From NCBI GenBank assembly GCA_029027825.1, contig CP093399.1, forward strand, positions 496,001-560,000: a stretch of DNA of 64,000 nt, written 5' to 3'. This DNA is from Rs1 sp029027825. GTDB lineage: Bacteria; Pseudomonadota; Gammaproteobacteria; Pseudomonadales; Balneatricaceae. The notes below the pieces were generated by a model that made no database searches, was not told the origin of the DNA, and saw only the letters and a list, made by a program, of their open reading frames with translations. Positions 36,101 through 45,025 of this stretch are shown one piece after another (position 1 is the stretch's first letter; every line of letters begins with the position of its first letter). Made by a program: the position numbers and the translations under genes.

Positions 36101-36258
36101 CTATTGCTGGCGGCTTAAGCTTTGCCACGGTACTGACCTTATTTTTAACTCCTTGCCTGTTAGTGATAGGTGAAAAGCGCTGGTTTAGCCGGTGGCGAAA
36201 AAAACCACCAGTAGATGATGCCTTGACTCATGCCGATACTGAATCAGTACCGGCATAG
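33121..36258 (+). CDS. RND efflux pump permease
   Basis: 1045 residues, the usual size for a hydrophobe/amphiphile efflux pump. Twelve membrane helices with two large periplasmic loops (about 35-330 and 555-865). Helix 4 carries LVVGMLVDGAIVITELAERR, with one of the two proton-relay Asp residues present and the other replaced by Gly, a variant common in this RND subgroup. GIIALAGIVVNNNIVLID and SIRMRPVLLTAITTVLGLMP are the second-half signatures. It is transcribed with the adaptor and driven by proton entry. Drug or metabolite exported cannot be inferred. Confidence 0.92.
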   Translation: MINAIIAAAIDRSRTVVLVLAFILISGYAAYQAIPKEADPDVAIPIIYVSISYNGISPDDAVRLLVRPMEKELKTIEGIKELRSTGSEGHASVVLEFEAGFDNEKALVDVREKVDIAKSELPAGAEDPTIHEVNVALFPVLNIALSGNVSERVKLKIAKDLKEKLEGVEGVLKVEIGGEREEMMEILVSPQALEVYQLDFSSIVNIVSQNNRLVAAGAVDTGSGRQVLKVPGVVEDVDDMLTMPIKTANGTVVTLADVAEIRLTFKDSEGYARVNGEAALVLEVTKQVGANIIDTIEKIQVIVAERQKVWPAGLKHDYILDQSIQIKDMLRDLMNNVLSGVILVMVVVLAAMGLRASVLVGIAIPGSFLASLMILNAIGFTLNIVVLFSLILVVGMLVDGAIVITELAERRQNQGLSAKDAFKYATSRMAWPVIAGTLTTLVVFMPLMFWPGVIGQFMKYLPATVLVCLTASLFMALIFIPVLGAMSGSKNSKKSDQLGEYELPEGRFNKKYRRLLRLALNWPIVTLLITLLFIGCTGFAYTKFGQGVEFFPDVEPDMVLINVHARGELSVDDKDRLLRKVEAKVRNVEGYKSIYARSYKNNPSEDIVAVIQFQLDDWDVRKTAAEILQEMDEATRDIPGIKVETRKSESGPASGKPFELQVSGIHSDKIFQAVADIRQVMKEVGGFVGIEDNRPLPGIEWRINVDRAEAARYGANVAVVGEAVKMITNGIKLTDYRPETADDEVDIRLRFPKEQRNLDQLMQLQLLTSNGLVPLSNFVTLQPAMKTGEINRTDSRRVITIKADIAEGVLANEKVQQMEKRLSALKFDQQIRLEFKGEDEQEKETGAFLSKAFSIAIFMMFLILVTQFNNIYQAFLVLSAIVFSTAGVLLGLMITAQPFGIVMGGVGIIALAGIVVNNNIVLIDCYNDLRKQGFSPYDAALYTGSIRMRPVLLTAITTVLGLMPMVLAMNIDLIDRSISFGAPSTQWWTQLSSTIAGGLSFATVLTLFLTPCLLVIGEKRWFSRWRKKPPVDDALTHADTESVPA

Positions 36259-36336
36259 GCATCTATATTTAAATGTCACAACCAGATTAAACAGCCAATA
36301 ATGTCTGATTATTCGGCGGTTAATGGTTTGTCTCAG

Positions 36337-36650
36337 TCGCACAAGCTCCGTCTCCTACGGGGCGTGTGTGACTTGCCTAGTAGTTTCTCAGCCAGTCTTT
36401 TCTTTTTTGCTAAAAAAGCATGCGGGAACTCTCTGTAAATTCGGTATACTTCACTCTTGGTTTTTAAACTTAAGCTTTAACCTGAATCAGTGACATCAGA
36501 GTGGATTCAACGTGTAACCTATTGGTTTTACAGCACCGTTGAAAAACCTTAGCTGGATCCTATGTTCAGTGAGTATTTTTAAAACCGTTTTATGATCAAT
36601 ATCTTATGCTAAGTCTTCGTGGAAATCATCGGTTTAGATTTAACTTAACC
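36337..36650. repeat. Remnants of family B and family C elements
   Basis: A family B piece in reverse orientation at about 36337-36382 (GGGGCGTGTGTGACTT, matched at 45043-45058) is followed at 36481 by a family C left end CCTGAATCAGTGACATCAGA with decayed interior. The right boundary is unclear. They fill most of the 545-bp gap 36259-36803; the remainder should contain the histidine kinase promoter. Confidence 0.5.
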
Positions 36651-36803
36651 AGCGATAGTTTTTATTTAAATAGCACCAGTTAGACTAGTCCCTGCAGAAG
36701 TTTTTTTTGGCAAGTTTTAACGGTAGGTGGTTTAGCTGTTGTCAGCGAGAGACTAAGCTAGGTATTGGTCGGTAGATGAAGACTAAATAGGTAGCAGTAT
36801 TCA

Positions 36804-38276
36804 ATGACTAGATATAAATTTTCTTCCCTTCTATACGCATTCAGCTTTTTTGCGATCTCTAGTGGCACGGCCCATGCGAGCATTAGCGACTTATTTAAAG
36901 ATGACAGCGGCAGCACCAATTGGCAGCACTTGGCCAATTGGACTAGCGGCTCTTTGATTATCGTTTTAGCCGTAGTTATCGGCAGTCTAATTATTGCCCA
37001 GCGAAGGGGTAGTAAATCGAACCATCAACTACGCACTATCAGGGTAGAGTTGGAAGATCGTGTGATAGAGCGAACCGCTACTTTAGATTTTGCCAATCAA
37101 AAATTGACTGAAGCCAACCAGTTATTAGAAGTTGAAGTCGATGAGCACTTGGCTACTAGTGGCCAATTAATGGAGTCAGAATCTTATATAAAAAGCATAC
37201 TTGCCTCTATGCCTTTGGTATTGGTTAGTTTAGACGCAAAGGGTAATGTGACGCAGTGGAATCAACAAGCGGAAGAGCTTTCCGGGATTGCAGCGACATC
37301 GGCGATCGGTAAAAACTTATGGAAAGTATTTCCTGAAATTGTTCTAACTTGGCAACAAGTAAAGCAAGTAATGGCCGAAGGAGAGGCATATACCTACCCT
37401 CATCGCCAGCGGGGGATACACTTTTATGATGTCACTTTATACCCTCTGAAAGGCGCCGATAAACAGGGCGTGGTAATTCTAGTTAACGATGTGTCTAAGC
37501 AAAAACAAGCTGAAAACATGCTTGTTCACAATGAAAAAATATCGTCTATGACCGAGCTGGCATCTGCAATGGCGCACGATATCAACACCCCATTACAGGG
37601 AATGCTCTTAGATTTGCAAAGCTTTCAGCAACTACTCTCCAGGCAAGAGCCCCATAAAGAAGTCAGTCCAGAAAATGTAACTAAACTTAACAACTTATTA
37701 GCAGATGCCTCCGCAAGGGCTGATAAAGTAGGCTCGATTGTTAAAAATTTATTAAGCTTCGCCAGGGGACGTACCGAGCAAAAGCAGGATCAGCAGTTGG
37801 CAGTATTACTTGATAATGCAGTAATGCTGGCAGCGGATATGTTAGTTTTGCCGAGTGATTTAAAATTTAGTGAGATAAAAATTATCCGCAACTACCAAAA
37901 ACAGTTGCCCCTGCTAAGTTGCTACCCTACAGAATTACAGCAAGTATTTTTGAATGTAATTCGCCACGCTTGCTATGCTTTTGCAGACATGTCAAATACG
38001 TTTAAGCCTTGTATTAAATTGAGTATAAATCAAGACCTAGATAGCTTGTGGATAACTCTGGGGCACAATGGGGCCCTGCTCAGTGAAGAGGAACAAGTCA
38101 GTATCTTTGAGCCTTCTCTGAGCGTGATTTTACCGCAGCGGGATGTCGATTCGAAAAAACGGCTGTCTTTCTCTAATTTCATCATCACTGATCAGCATCA
38201 AGGGCAAATGGCGGTCACTTCAGATATGGAGCATGGCACAAAATTTCACATACAGCTGATGTTACCGACAGATTAG
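36804..38276 (+). CDS. PAS-domain histidine kinase with eroded ATPase domain
   Basis: 490 residues: signal-like segment 1-25, one membrane helix (about 48-66), coiled coil (75-125), PAS domain (about 125-235), HisKA with His258 in AMAHDINTPLQGML, and a HATPase-like end. The kinase part is decayed. The N box is LNVIRHACYAFA, the G1 motif is LGHNGALLSEEE (His for the essential Asp), and the G2 glycines are replaced in DSKKRLSFSNFII. ATP binding therefore looks doubtful, while the phosphorylatable His remains. It might act as a phosphatase, a dimer partner of another kinase, or a decaying gene. It is followed 29 bp later by tmcA, with no regulator beside it. Confidence 0.8.
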   Translation: MTRYKFSSLLYAFSFFAISSGTAHASISDLFKDDSGSTNWQHLANWTSGSLIIVLAVVIGSLIIAQRRGSKSNHQLRTIRVELEDRVIERTATLDFANQKLTEANQLLEVEVDEHLATSGQLMESESYIKSILASMPLVLVSLDAKGNVTQWNQQAEELSGIAATSAIGKNLWKVFPEIVLTWQQVKQVMAEGEAYTYPHRQRGIHFYDVTLYPLKGADKQGVVILVNDVSKQKQAENMLVHNEKISSMTELASAMAHDINTPLQGMLLDLQSFQQLLSRQEPHKEVSPENVTKLNNLLADASARADKVGSIVKNLLSFARGRTEQKQDQQLAVLLDNAVMLAADMLVLPSDLKFSEIKIIRNYQKQLPLLSCYPTELQQVFLNVIRHACYAFADMSNTFKPCIKLSINQDLDSLWITLGHNGALLSEEEQVSIFEPSLSVILPQRDVDSKKRLSFSNFIITDQHQGQMAVTSDMEHGTKFHIQLMLPTD

Positions 38277-38305
38277 TGATATTTGATTGATGGTGAGTAT
38301 CAAAG

Positions 38306-40567
38306 GTGGTGTTGCAGTTGAATTTTGAAGATCTGTATGCCGAGTGTGAAAAAATAGCACTCAGTCATCGTCACCGTCAGTTATTATGGTTGTCCGGTGA
38401 GCAAGTATGGTGCTATCAACAACTGCAACGGTTGAAAAAACAGCTGCTGCAGAAAAATAGCCTCGCGGTATTCACTGAGTCGGTATCGACAGAATTTTTC
38501 AATCCTTTGGCGCATGCTGATATTTGTCAGCGGCAAATATATCCCAATCAATGCAATAAACAACTAGGCCATGAATATCAGAGTATCGTCTTTGATGGCT
38601 ACAGTGGCTTTAATCCCGATCATTTAGCGCACGGTTGTGGCACGTTAACTGCAGGTGGAGTGTTGGTCCTAATTACACCAACTTTAGCTAATTGGCAGTC
38701 TTGGCCTGACCCTGAAATTGACAAATTATGGGTGCAACCCTACACAAAAGCAGATGTTACTCGGTACTTTTTAAGCTGGCTGCAACAGTGCTTGCTGGCA
38801 GATACGCAGATTGCTGTTTTTTCACAAAATGCTGTCGCTTCAACTTCATTTCTAGCTAAATATCAGGCCTCAGAGCCAGTGCCGGTAATAATCGCTAAAA
38901 CAACTCCAGCGAATGGTTTGGTCGTCGTGAACTCGCTGGCTATAAGTCGACAAAAAAGCTTGGTAGAGGATTGCTGTGCGTACTTACTGGCCAATTCAAG
39001 CGCGCATCTGGTCTTAACCGCGCAGCGAGGTCGAGGCAAGTCAGCAGCACTAGGGTTGCTGATTAAAGAGATTAGTGCAAAGACTAACAGTGCTAAAAGC
39101 TTCTTCCTCACCTCATCAGATGCCTTGGCAGTCAGACAAGTACAACAGTTTTGTGGCTTTGATTTAGCCTACGTGACACCTGATCAGCTGCTGGCAAAGA
39201 GCAAAAAAATTGATCGCAGTGGATTGTTGATTATTGACGAGGCAGCGAGTGTCAGCGTGGAGGTACTGGTCGCATTGACAGACAGATTTTGCCAAATTGT
39301 ATTTTGTACCACTACGCAAGGGTACGAGGGCACAGGACAAGGTTTTTCACTGCGATTTTTGGCTTATCTACAAGGACAGAAAACACCATATAAGCACTGT
39401 TATTTACAGCAACCGATACGTTGGGCAGAGCATGACCCGCTGGAAAACTGGCTTAATAAACTGACCTTAGCTAAGGTTGAACTCACTCCAATCGCAATAG
39501 TTGATCCTCTTACGCCGGTGGCGAAAGATTGGGTTATCCATAAAATTAGTTCGAAGCAACTTAGCGAAAATCCAATAAAATTGCAGCAATTAATGGCATT
39601 GCTCTCTCAAGCGCACTATCGGACCTCCGCCAGTGATATTAGAATCATCCTCGATAGCCCTAATATGCATTTATGGATCGCTACTATAAATCAAGAAATT
39701 GTTGCGGCCTGTGTGGTTGCCGAGGAGGGTGCAGTTGCACAATTTAGCGAGGATTCTCAAGGTATGTCAGGTGCCGAGTTAGCTCTTGCTATGTACCGAG
39801 GGCAGCGCAGGCCTAGAGGAAACCTAGTACCACAAATTTTGATTGCTCAGGAGGGGTATTTAGCAGCGCAAAGTATTAAAGTTGCCAGAGTAGTGCGCAT
39901 TGCCACTCAGTCTTCCTACCGGCGTAAGGGAATTGCCCAGCAGCTGATCAAGAGCGTACAAAACTGGGCAGTGGAACACAATCATGATTTTTTAGCGGCA
40001 AGCTTTGCTACGAATGACCAACTGTTGAAGTTTTGGCAGCAACAAGACTTTTCCCTGGTAAGGTTCGGCAACCAGCTAGATAAGATAACCGCAAGCTACA
40101 GTGCTTTGGTTTTAAAGCCGTTAAGTAAAAAGAGCAATCCACTGTATCAAGAATTACGCACTAGCTTTAATTTTAGGTTATCATTTCAAAAGCACCGTAT
40201 CTTCAACCGAGAGATGGCACTTTACCGGTATCAGTGCAAGACCTACAACTCAATGTCTCAGGAAGAATATCTAAGTATCAATCCCAGCTATCTACACTGG
40301 TGCCGAGAGCAGTTAGATAGCTTTGCACATTTTTATCGCCCTTTTGAAAGTGTCGGTTATATTTTATTATTCATATTACGAAGGTCTCCTGAATATTGGG
40401 ATGAGTCAGTGCTAAGCTCCACATCAAGAGCTTTATTGCAGGACTATTTTATCAATACAAAACAGTTGCAGAGTATTTACGCTGAGCATAAATTGAGTGG
40501 TTATAAATCGTTAATCAAAATAATGCGCAATATTGTTAAAGAAATATTACTGCAATTTCATGTATAA
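38306..40567 (+). CDS. tmcA: tRNA(Met) cytidine acetyltransferase
   Basis: 753 residues. It makes N4-acetylcytidine at the wobble base of elongator tRNA-Met. Domain order fits TmcA: N-terminal DUF1726 (about 1-190), helicase-like ATPase with TAQRGRGKSAALGLL (P-loop near 248) and LLIIDEAASVSVEVLVAL, GNAT domain with RVVRIATQSSYRRKGIAQQL (near 535) and a C-terminal tRNA-binding tail. The start lies in a GTG-GTG-TTG run (38306-38314); AAAGG just ahead would suit the later codons, so the first two residues are uncertain. It could be co-transcribed with the kinase upstream. Confidence 0.92.
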   Translation: MVLQLNFEDLYAECEKIALSHRHRQLLWLSGEQVWCYQQLQRLKKQLLQKNSLAVFTESVSTEFFNPLAHADICQRQIYPNQCNKQLGHEYQSIVFDGYSGFNPDHLAHGCGTLTAGGVLVLITPTLANWQSWPDPEIDKLWVQPYTKADVTRYFLSWLQQCLLADTQIAVFSQNAVASTSFLAKYQASEPVPVIIAKTTPANGLVVVNSLAISRQKSLVEDCCAYLLANSSAHLVLTAQRGRGKSAALGLLIKEISAKTNSAKSFFLTSSDALAVRQVQQFCGFDLAYVTPDQLLAKSKKIDRSGLLIIDEAASVSVEVLVALTDRFCQIVFCTTTQGYEGTGQGFSLRFLAYLQGQKTPYKHCYLQQPIRWAEHDPLENWLNKLTLAKVELTPIAIVDPLTPVAKDWVIHKISSKQLSENPIKLQQLMALLSQAHYRTSASDIRIILDSPNMHLWIATINQEIVAACVVAEEGAVAQFSEDSQGMSGAELALAMYRGQRRPRGNLVPQILIAQEGYLAAQSIKVARVVRIATQSSYRRKGIAQQLIKSVQNWAVEHNHDFLAASFATNDQLLKFWQQQDFSLVRFGNQLDKITASYSALVLKPLSKKSNPLYQELRTSFNFRLSFQKHRIFNREMALYRYQCKTYNSMSQEEYLSINPSYLHWCREQLDSFAHFYRPFESVGYILLFILRRSPEYWDESVLSSTSRALLQDYFINTKQLQSIYAEHKLSGYKSLIKIMRNIVKEILLQFHV

Positions 40568-40710
40568 ATTTGGCTAAACCTCTCGTACTCTACAAACAAT
40601 AGCTATCGCTGCAGTCTGTGATGGTAGGGAAGTGAGAGCTTGTGCAGAGTGTCGCCGAGCAGCCAGTACTGCCGGTAAATGTTTTTAAGAAATAGAGACT
40701 AAGTAAGAAT

Positions 40711-40923
40711 ATGGACTTAAAGCCCGAACATTTAAAAAAAATTGCCACTATGAAAATGCCTTTTGGGAAATACGCAGGCAGAGTACTGATTGATTTGCCG
40801 GAGCCTTATGTCTGCTGGTTCGAAAAAAAGGGTTTTCCCAAAGGAGAGTTAGGGGAATTGATGGGGACTCTGTATGTCATTAAATTAAATGGATTAGAAG
40901 CGCTAATTCGTCCTTTTCGCTAA
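40711..40923 (+). CDS. DUF3820 family small protein
   Basis: 70 residues. MKMPFGKYAGRVLIDLPEPY then WFEKKGFPKGELGELM is the DUF3820 signature, a family of small proteins sometimes linked to DNA or RNA handling (putative quorum-sensing-regulated annotation exists in databases) but without established function. It is preceded by only a weak Shine-Dalgarno and lies 143 bp after tmcA. The segment 40924-41129 beyond it is non-coding. Confidence 0.8.
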   Translation: MDLKPEHLKKIATMKMPFGKYAGRVLIDLPEPYVCWFEKKGFPKGELGELMGTLYVIKLNGLEALIRPFR

Positions 40924-41129
40924 GTTTTTCATGCCGTTATTAATTAGCGCACGAATCTTTTCTAACTCCCATATAGTGGATGAATAAGAGCCTGTTTTTT
41001 CGTTAAAAACTTGGTGCGGCAGGTATTACGCCGCGTTTTATTTCACGAAGCAAGACTGTTAATCACCCGCTTACAGAAAAGTTTAGGATTTAACTGCGCT
41101 CTAATAAGCTGTTACTACTAAAGTTCGAT

Positions 41130-42461
41130 CTAACCTAATAATTTTTGCTCAACCTTGCTATTTCTAGAGCGGCGTACTCTTTGCTTAAAATCTGTAGGGC
41201 TTAGTTGATGCTTATTTAATAGCTTATAAAAATCGGTACGATTTCTTTCTGCAATTCTGGCTGCATGAGTCACATTCCCTTCAGTCACTTGTAATACTTT
41301 GACCAAATAGTCACGCTCAAAACAAGCCCTGGCTTGGCTGAAAGAAAGCATGGCTGAAGTATCATCAGATATGATAGACGCTATAAGCTTTTCAGAAATA
41401 ACAGGACTAGTTCTCTCAGTGACTACTTGTTTAACAACTTCGCTTAGTTGCGTGATGTTTTTTGGCCAAGTAGCTTTGGCGAGTAAGTGTAGAGCGCCAG
41501 GGGAAATGTTTCGTACTTTTCGATTATATTTTAAGCTATGTTCAGCAAGAAAATGGCGAGCTAATATAGGAATATCTTCTACTCTATTGCGCAGAGCGGG
41601 AATATTTAAAGTAATTATATTTAGCAGGTAAAATAATTCTCTATCAAAATAGCCTTTCAGCATTACCTGTTCAAGGTTTGTTCTAGAGGCACAAATAATA
41701 CGTAAATCACTGTCTGAATGAGGAGCAGCAGCAATCGCTCGCTGACAGCTTTGCAAACCTGTTAGCAGAGCTTGTTGTAATGACGCTGCTAGCTTGTCAA
41801 TGTGATCTAAAAATATAGTGGCTTTAGTATCTTTATTAAGGTTATTTAGTAGTTGCTCATTTAGTTGGTCTTCATCGAGTCTAGAACAGTCAATGTAAAT
41901 AAATGGCTTATTATCATTTGCGTCAACAGCATGTATGGCTTTGGCAAGCAACTTTTTACCACAACCTATTGCTCCTTGAATAACGACATTAATATTGGAT
42001 TCAGCGACATGATGAGCCTGGTCCAGAATTTTTTCCATCTCGTTAGTACATGTTAAAATACCACTTTTCCAGTCGTTATTATTGCGCCTTTTAACTGAGG
42101 TCAGCGCACTGCGGGTAATTTCGTAGAGGACCTTGGCTTCAATTGGCTTAGCTATAAATCCAAAGATTCCTTTTTGGGATGCAACTAAAGCTTCCGCTAA
42201 TGCGGTGCTGTGAGTCGTAATTAAAATAGGTAATAACTGGTATTGAGCTTGTGCTAATTTATAAAGTTTACTGCCGTTTACCAAGCTTAATTGAAAATTG
42301 GTTATTAATAAGTCAATTTTTTTTTGTTGTAAAATCAATAGTGCTTGATCGCCGTCCGCTGTACAGAAAACCTCATAACTTTGGTTTAGTAGCAAGTTTT
42401 TGACTTGCTCTAAATGTTCCCTATCTTCATCTGCAATAAGGATTGTTGTTTTGGTCATCAT
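41130..42461 (-). CDS. GlrR/QseF-like regulator lacking phospho-acceptor Asp and GAFTGA loop
   Basis: 443 residues: receiver domain (about 5-118), AAA+ domain (about 135-350) and Fis-type helix-turn-helix (about 385-430). The C-terminal FERDYLVKVLQVTEGNVTHA and ERNRTDFYKLLNKHQL strongly resemble GlrR/QseF. Three key elements are altered. Asn55 (LLITNFQL) replaces the phosphorylated Asp. The segment that should carry GAFTGA is missing (DQLNEQLLNNLNKDTK leads straight into IFLDHIDKL). Walker B has His for Glu. Walker A GAIGCGKK is kept in outline. It can hardly activate sigma-54 polymerase in the normal way and may act as a phosphorylation-independent repressor or sigma-70 factor. Confidence 0.85.
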   Translation of the reverse strand: MMTKTTILIADEDREHLEQVKNLLLNQSYEVFCTADGDQALLILQQKKIDLLITNFQLSLVNGSKLYKLAQAQYQLLPILITTHSTALAEALVASQKGIFGFIAKPIEAKVLYEITRSALTSVKRRNNNDWKSGILTCTNEMEKILDQAHHVAESNINVVIQGAIGCGKKLLAKAIHAVDANDNKPFIYIDCSRLDEDQLNEQLLNNLNKDTKATIFLDHIDKLAASLQQALLTGLQSCQRAIAAAPHSDSDLRIICASRTNLEQVMLKGYFDRELFYLLNIITLNIPALRNRVEDIPILARHFLAEHSLKYNRKVRNISPGALHLLAKATWPKNITQLSEVVKQVVTERTSPVISEKLIASIISDDTSAMLSFSQARACFERDYLVKVLQVTEGNVTHAARIAERNRTDFYKLLNKHQLSPTDFKQRVRRSRNSKVEQKLLG

Positions 42462-42893
42462 TAACAGGGCACTCCATGTAGTATTCTTTTGATATTTAAT
42501 TCCATTGTCTTTATATCAATGTGTGCTTATGAAACAGTGGTATAATTGTACGTGGTTATGCTGAACGTTAACCGACTGATAAGTGAATGAATAATTAATA
42601 TTAAATTAATATGTTTCTATAGAGTGTCGCTTTAATATATTAGACAGTATTGCGGTTAGAAAATTTACTTAGCTTATTTAAAAGTCAGTAATTATTGATA
42701 GAATTTTTGTAGTGCTTATCCTGTAGGATTGGATTCTTCAATGGCAGTATAAACAACTGAAATAAAAAACTTTTATATTGTTTGAGAATCATTTTAATTC
42801 TATTTTTTCTTTGAAATTTAGTATATGAAAATGAATATTGTTTTATCCGTAAGTTATTGAAAAAAATGACTTTTATTTATTAGGACAGTCGTA
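42462..42893. other. AT-rich divergent gap
   Basis: This 432-bp stretch between the GlrR-like gene and the lipoprotein gene is markedly AT-rich and contains no convincing reading frame, terminator or copy of the three repeat families. Promoters for both flanking genes must lie here, but I cannot place them. Confidence 0.5.
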
Positions 42894-43859
42894 GTGATAT
42901 TTTTTTATTTTAAGAAGTTAGGTGTTTTAATTAGTGTTTTGTTATTGCTCAATAGCTGTATGCTAGTGCATGAATCCCTGCAAAAAGCACCTGAAAAACT
43001 GTTTGTTAAGTTCTTGAGAGGCACTGTATATTTAGAAAATTCAGAGTATAAATTTCGTCTTTGTGGGGCTACAACAATTGTTGATTTATTAGACTCAAAA
43101 CAGAAATTATTTTCATATTTTTCTGTAAATAATGAAATCATACCTTCGAATTATGTGGAATTTGATGCTACTGCAATAAAAGGTCTTGATTGGCAAGTTG
43201 AGAAGGTGTTTTTTGTCTCTCAAAAACCCAAGAAATGTGGTGCGGACATGCAATTTTTGGATTATTTAATTGTTGCTAAAGATGGTCTTTGGAATGCAAC
43301 TATTAAAAAGAATGAACTAGTTATCAACAAACAAGAAATTTACACTAAGCTAATTTTTCTATCGGATTTAAAAATAAAAAATCAATGGCAAGGTGCTATG
43401 GTTCTTCCTCGTGGAAAATCCTATAAAATGCACTTAAAAATTATAGAGAAGTTATGTATAGATGATTTTGATCAATGGCATAGCTTAAGTGCGAAATTAG
43501 TGCTAAACGGGAAAAAGTATATAGGTTGTGCAAGAAAAGGAGATGAGAGTAAGAGCTTCGTTAGCGGGAAGTATAGTAATATATTGGCTGATAGCGATGC
43601 CTTCATCGCTCTTAACCTATTTGAAGACAAGCAAGCAGAACTTATTTTAGATTATAGAAATGGACACCCAATGCTGGTTATTAAGGGTGCTTGGAAAGTA
43701 AACTCAAATAATACACTTGAGCTAGACCTTAAATCCAATGCTGGGATTGAAGAGCAAAATATTATGTTGTTTCAAGTGTTTAATAATCATGAATTACGAT
43801 TAAAAGGTTTTTCTGAACTGTTAGGGCAGAGGGGACTGAAGTTGCTTCCAGTGCAGTAA
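42894..43859 (+). CDS. Predicted lipoprotein of unknown function
   Basis: 321 residues. N-terminal signal with lipobox LLLLNSC (lipidated Cys22), so probably anchored in the outer membrane. Two mixed beta regions follow; the second half has GKYSNILADSDAFIALNLFE and LILDYRNGHPMLVIKGAWKV, reminiscent of NlpE-like lipoprotein barrels, but similarity is not strong enough to name it. Start is GTG at 42894 with AGGA 8 bp upstream. Base composition is more AT-rich than neighbours, which may indicate acquisition by transfer. It stands alone, flanked by AT-rich gaps. Confidence 0.7.
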   Translation: MIFFYFKKLGVLISVLLLLNSCMLVHESLQKAPEKLFVKFLRGTVYLENSEYKFRLCGATTIVDLLDSKQKLFSYFSVNNEIIPSNYVEFDATAIKGLDWQVEKVFFVSQKPKKCGADMQFLDYLIVAKDGLWNATIKKNELVINKQEIYTKLIFLSDLKIKNQWQGAMVLPRGKSYKMHLKIIEKLCIDDFDQWHSLSAKLVLNGKKYIGCARKGDESKSFVSGKYSNILADSDAFIALNLFEDKQAELILDYRNGHPMLVIKGAWKVNSNNTLELDLKSNAGIEEQNIMLFQVFNNHELRLKGFSELLGQRGLKLLPVQ

Positions 43860-43977
43860 TCGCAGTAAGTCAGCCTCTGCATGAACATTAAAAAATCAAC
43901 AAAAACTAATATAACTTCGTTTTTCAATAAAACTCATAGGGCGGCTGTGAAAATTATTTACAGACTCAATTTATTTT

Positions 43978-44448
43978 TTAAGTATTATATTTATCAATTA
44001 AATGCTCTCTAGCTAAATTTAATTTAGCTATTTCAAGACTGTCGATACTTTCTTTACCTTCAGCAGCTCTCATTAGTTTTCGGTGCGCCTGCACAATTTT
44101 CTCTCTAGAGGAGGGGGCTTCGATGCCTAATGTTTTGAACGCAATTGCATCATTCATGCTAACAGAGTGTCGAGCGACAGTATCGGCTGTATAGCTGCCA
44201 GCTAATAATTTAATAAAAGGTATTAGTAGTTTGGCTAGCGTAAATTTTCTAAAAATAGCTAGCAAAAGGATAGGTATACCACTGACTATTGGTAACCTGC
44301 CAGTTACTATTAACGCCACTAGCAATAAGGATAATAGTGCTAGTAGTGTTTTTAAAGCAGTAATTCCTTGTTTTGTGGTCGCATTTTTAAACCAGTAAAC
44401 GATTGCCACAGCAGTGCAGAAAAATAGAAAAATGAAAAAAGGATTCAT
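43978..44448 (-). CDS. Membrane protein with degenerate J-like domain
   Basis: 156 residues. Two or three membrane helices (about 1-20, 30-50, 55-80), then a C-terminal J-like region (about 100-155): AFKTLGIEAPSSREKIVQAH then KLMRAAEGKE and AKLNLAREHLIDKY. This matches DnaJ-domain membrane proteins of the Tim14/Pam18-like type in helix pattern, but the HPD tripeptide that stimulates DnaK is replaced by AAEGKE. It probably does not activate Hsp70. Function unknown. Downstream (43860-43977) is a short convergent gap. Confidence 0.65.
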   Translation of the reverse strand: MNPFFIFLFFCTAVAIVYWFKNATTKQGITALKTLLALLSLLLVALIVTGRLPIVSGIPILLLAIFRKFTLAKLLIPFIKLLAGSYTADTVARHSVSMNDAIAFKTLGIEAPSSREKIVQAHRKLMRAAEGKESIDSLEIAKLNLAREHLIDKYNT

Positions 44449-44633
44449 AGGGTTTTCTCAAATGGGTGTGGGTTTCATTATACCTTAATCCTGAGCCAGT
44501 GACTTGCTTACGATTTAGCTGTTGAGGTGCGGTAAGCTTATCTAAGCGTAATTATCTGCGTAATTGGCTGTTGTCGATCAATTATCAGTGAACAGATGAT
44601 GAAAATTTTTTAGGTTAACTAGCGCCTAGAACC

Positions 44634-44774
44634 AGTGACTTATAGTGTAAAATTCTGATTTTACGGCGGTTAGATAAATATCCACTGAGCTGATAAGTGC
44701 AGTTAAAATTTTTCAATTCCACTGTAAAACCAATATTTTGCGCTATGTATTCACTTTACAGTCACAGATTCAGC
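44634..44774 (+). mobile_element. Family C MITE
   Basis: Right end AGTCACAGATTCAGC followed by TATTA at 44775-44779; left end diverged (AGAACCAGTGACTTATAG). The interior segments ACGGCGGTTAGA and TTTTTCAATTCCACTGTA match the 5007 copy. A second left-end-like piece, CCTGAGCCAGTGACTT, lies at 44490-44505. Both lie in the 1.5-kb gene-free stretch 44449-45924. Confidence 0.65.
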
Positions 44775-45025
44775 TATTAAATCCGCAAAGCATAGAGTTT
44801 GAACTGCCTTTGATAGATTATTTGTACTGCTTTGCAAAGCAGCCGTTTCAGGGAGTTTACCGCTGGTGTAGTGCTCATTATAAAGGAGGATGCTAAATGG
44901 CGGATTCAATATCCCTGCGTCTGCTCTCCAGCCTACAAGGCCAAAGGCCACAGAGAAATTGGTACTCTGCGTTAACTACTTCCTCAAGAGAACCAGTACG
45001 GCTGGAGCCGTATCCTTAATCACAT

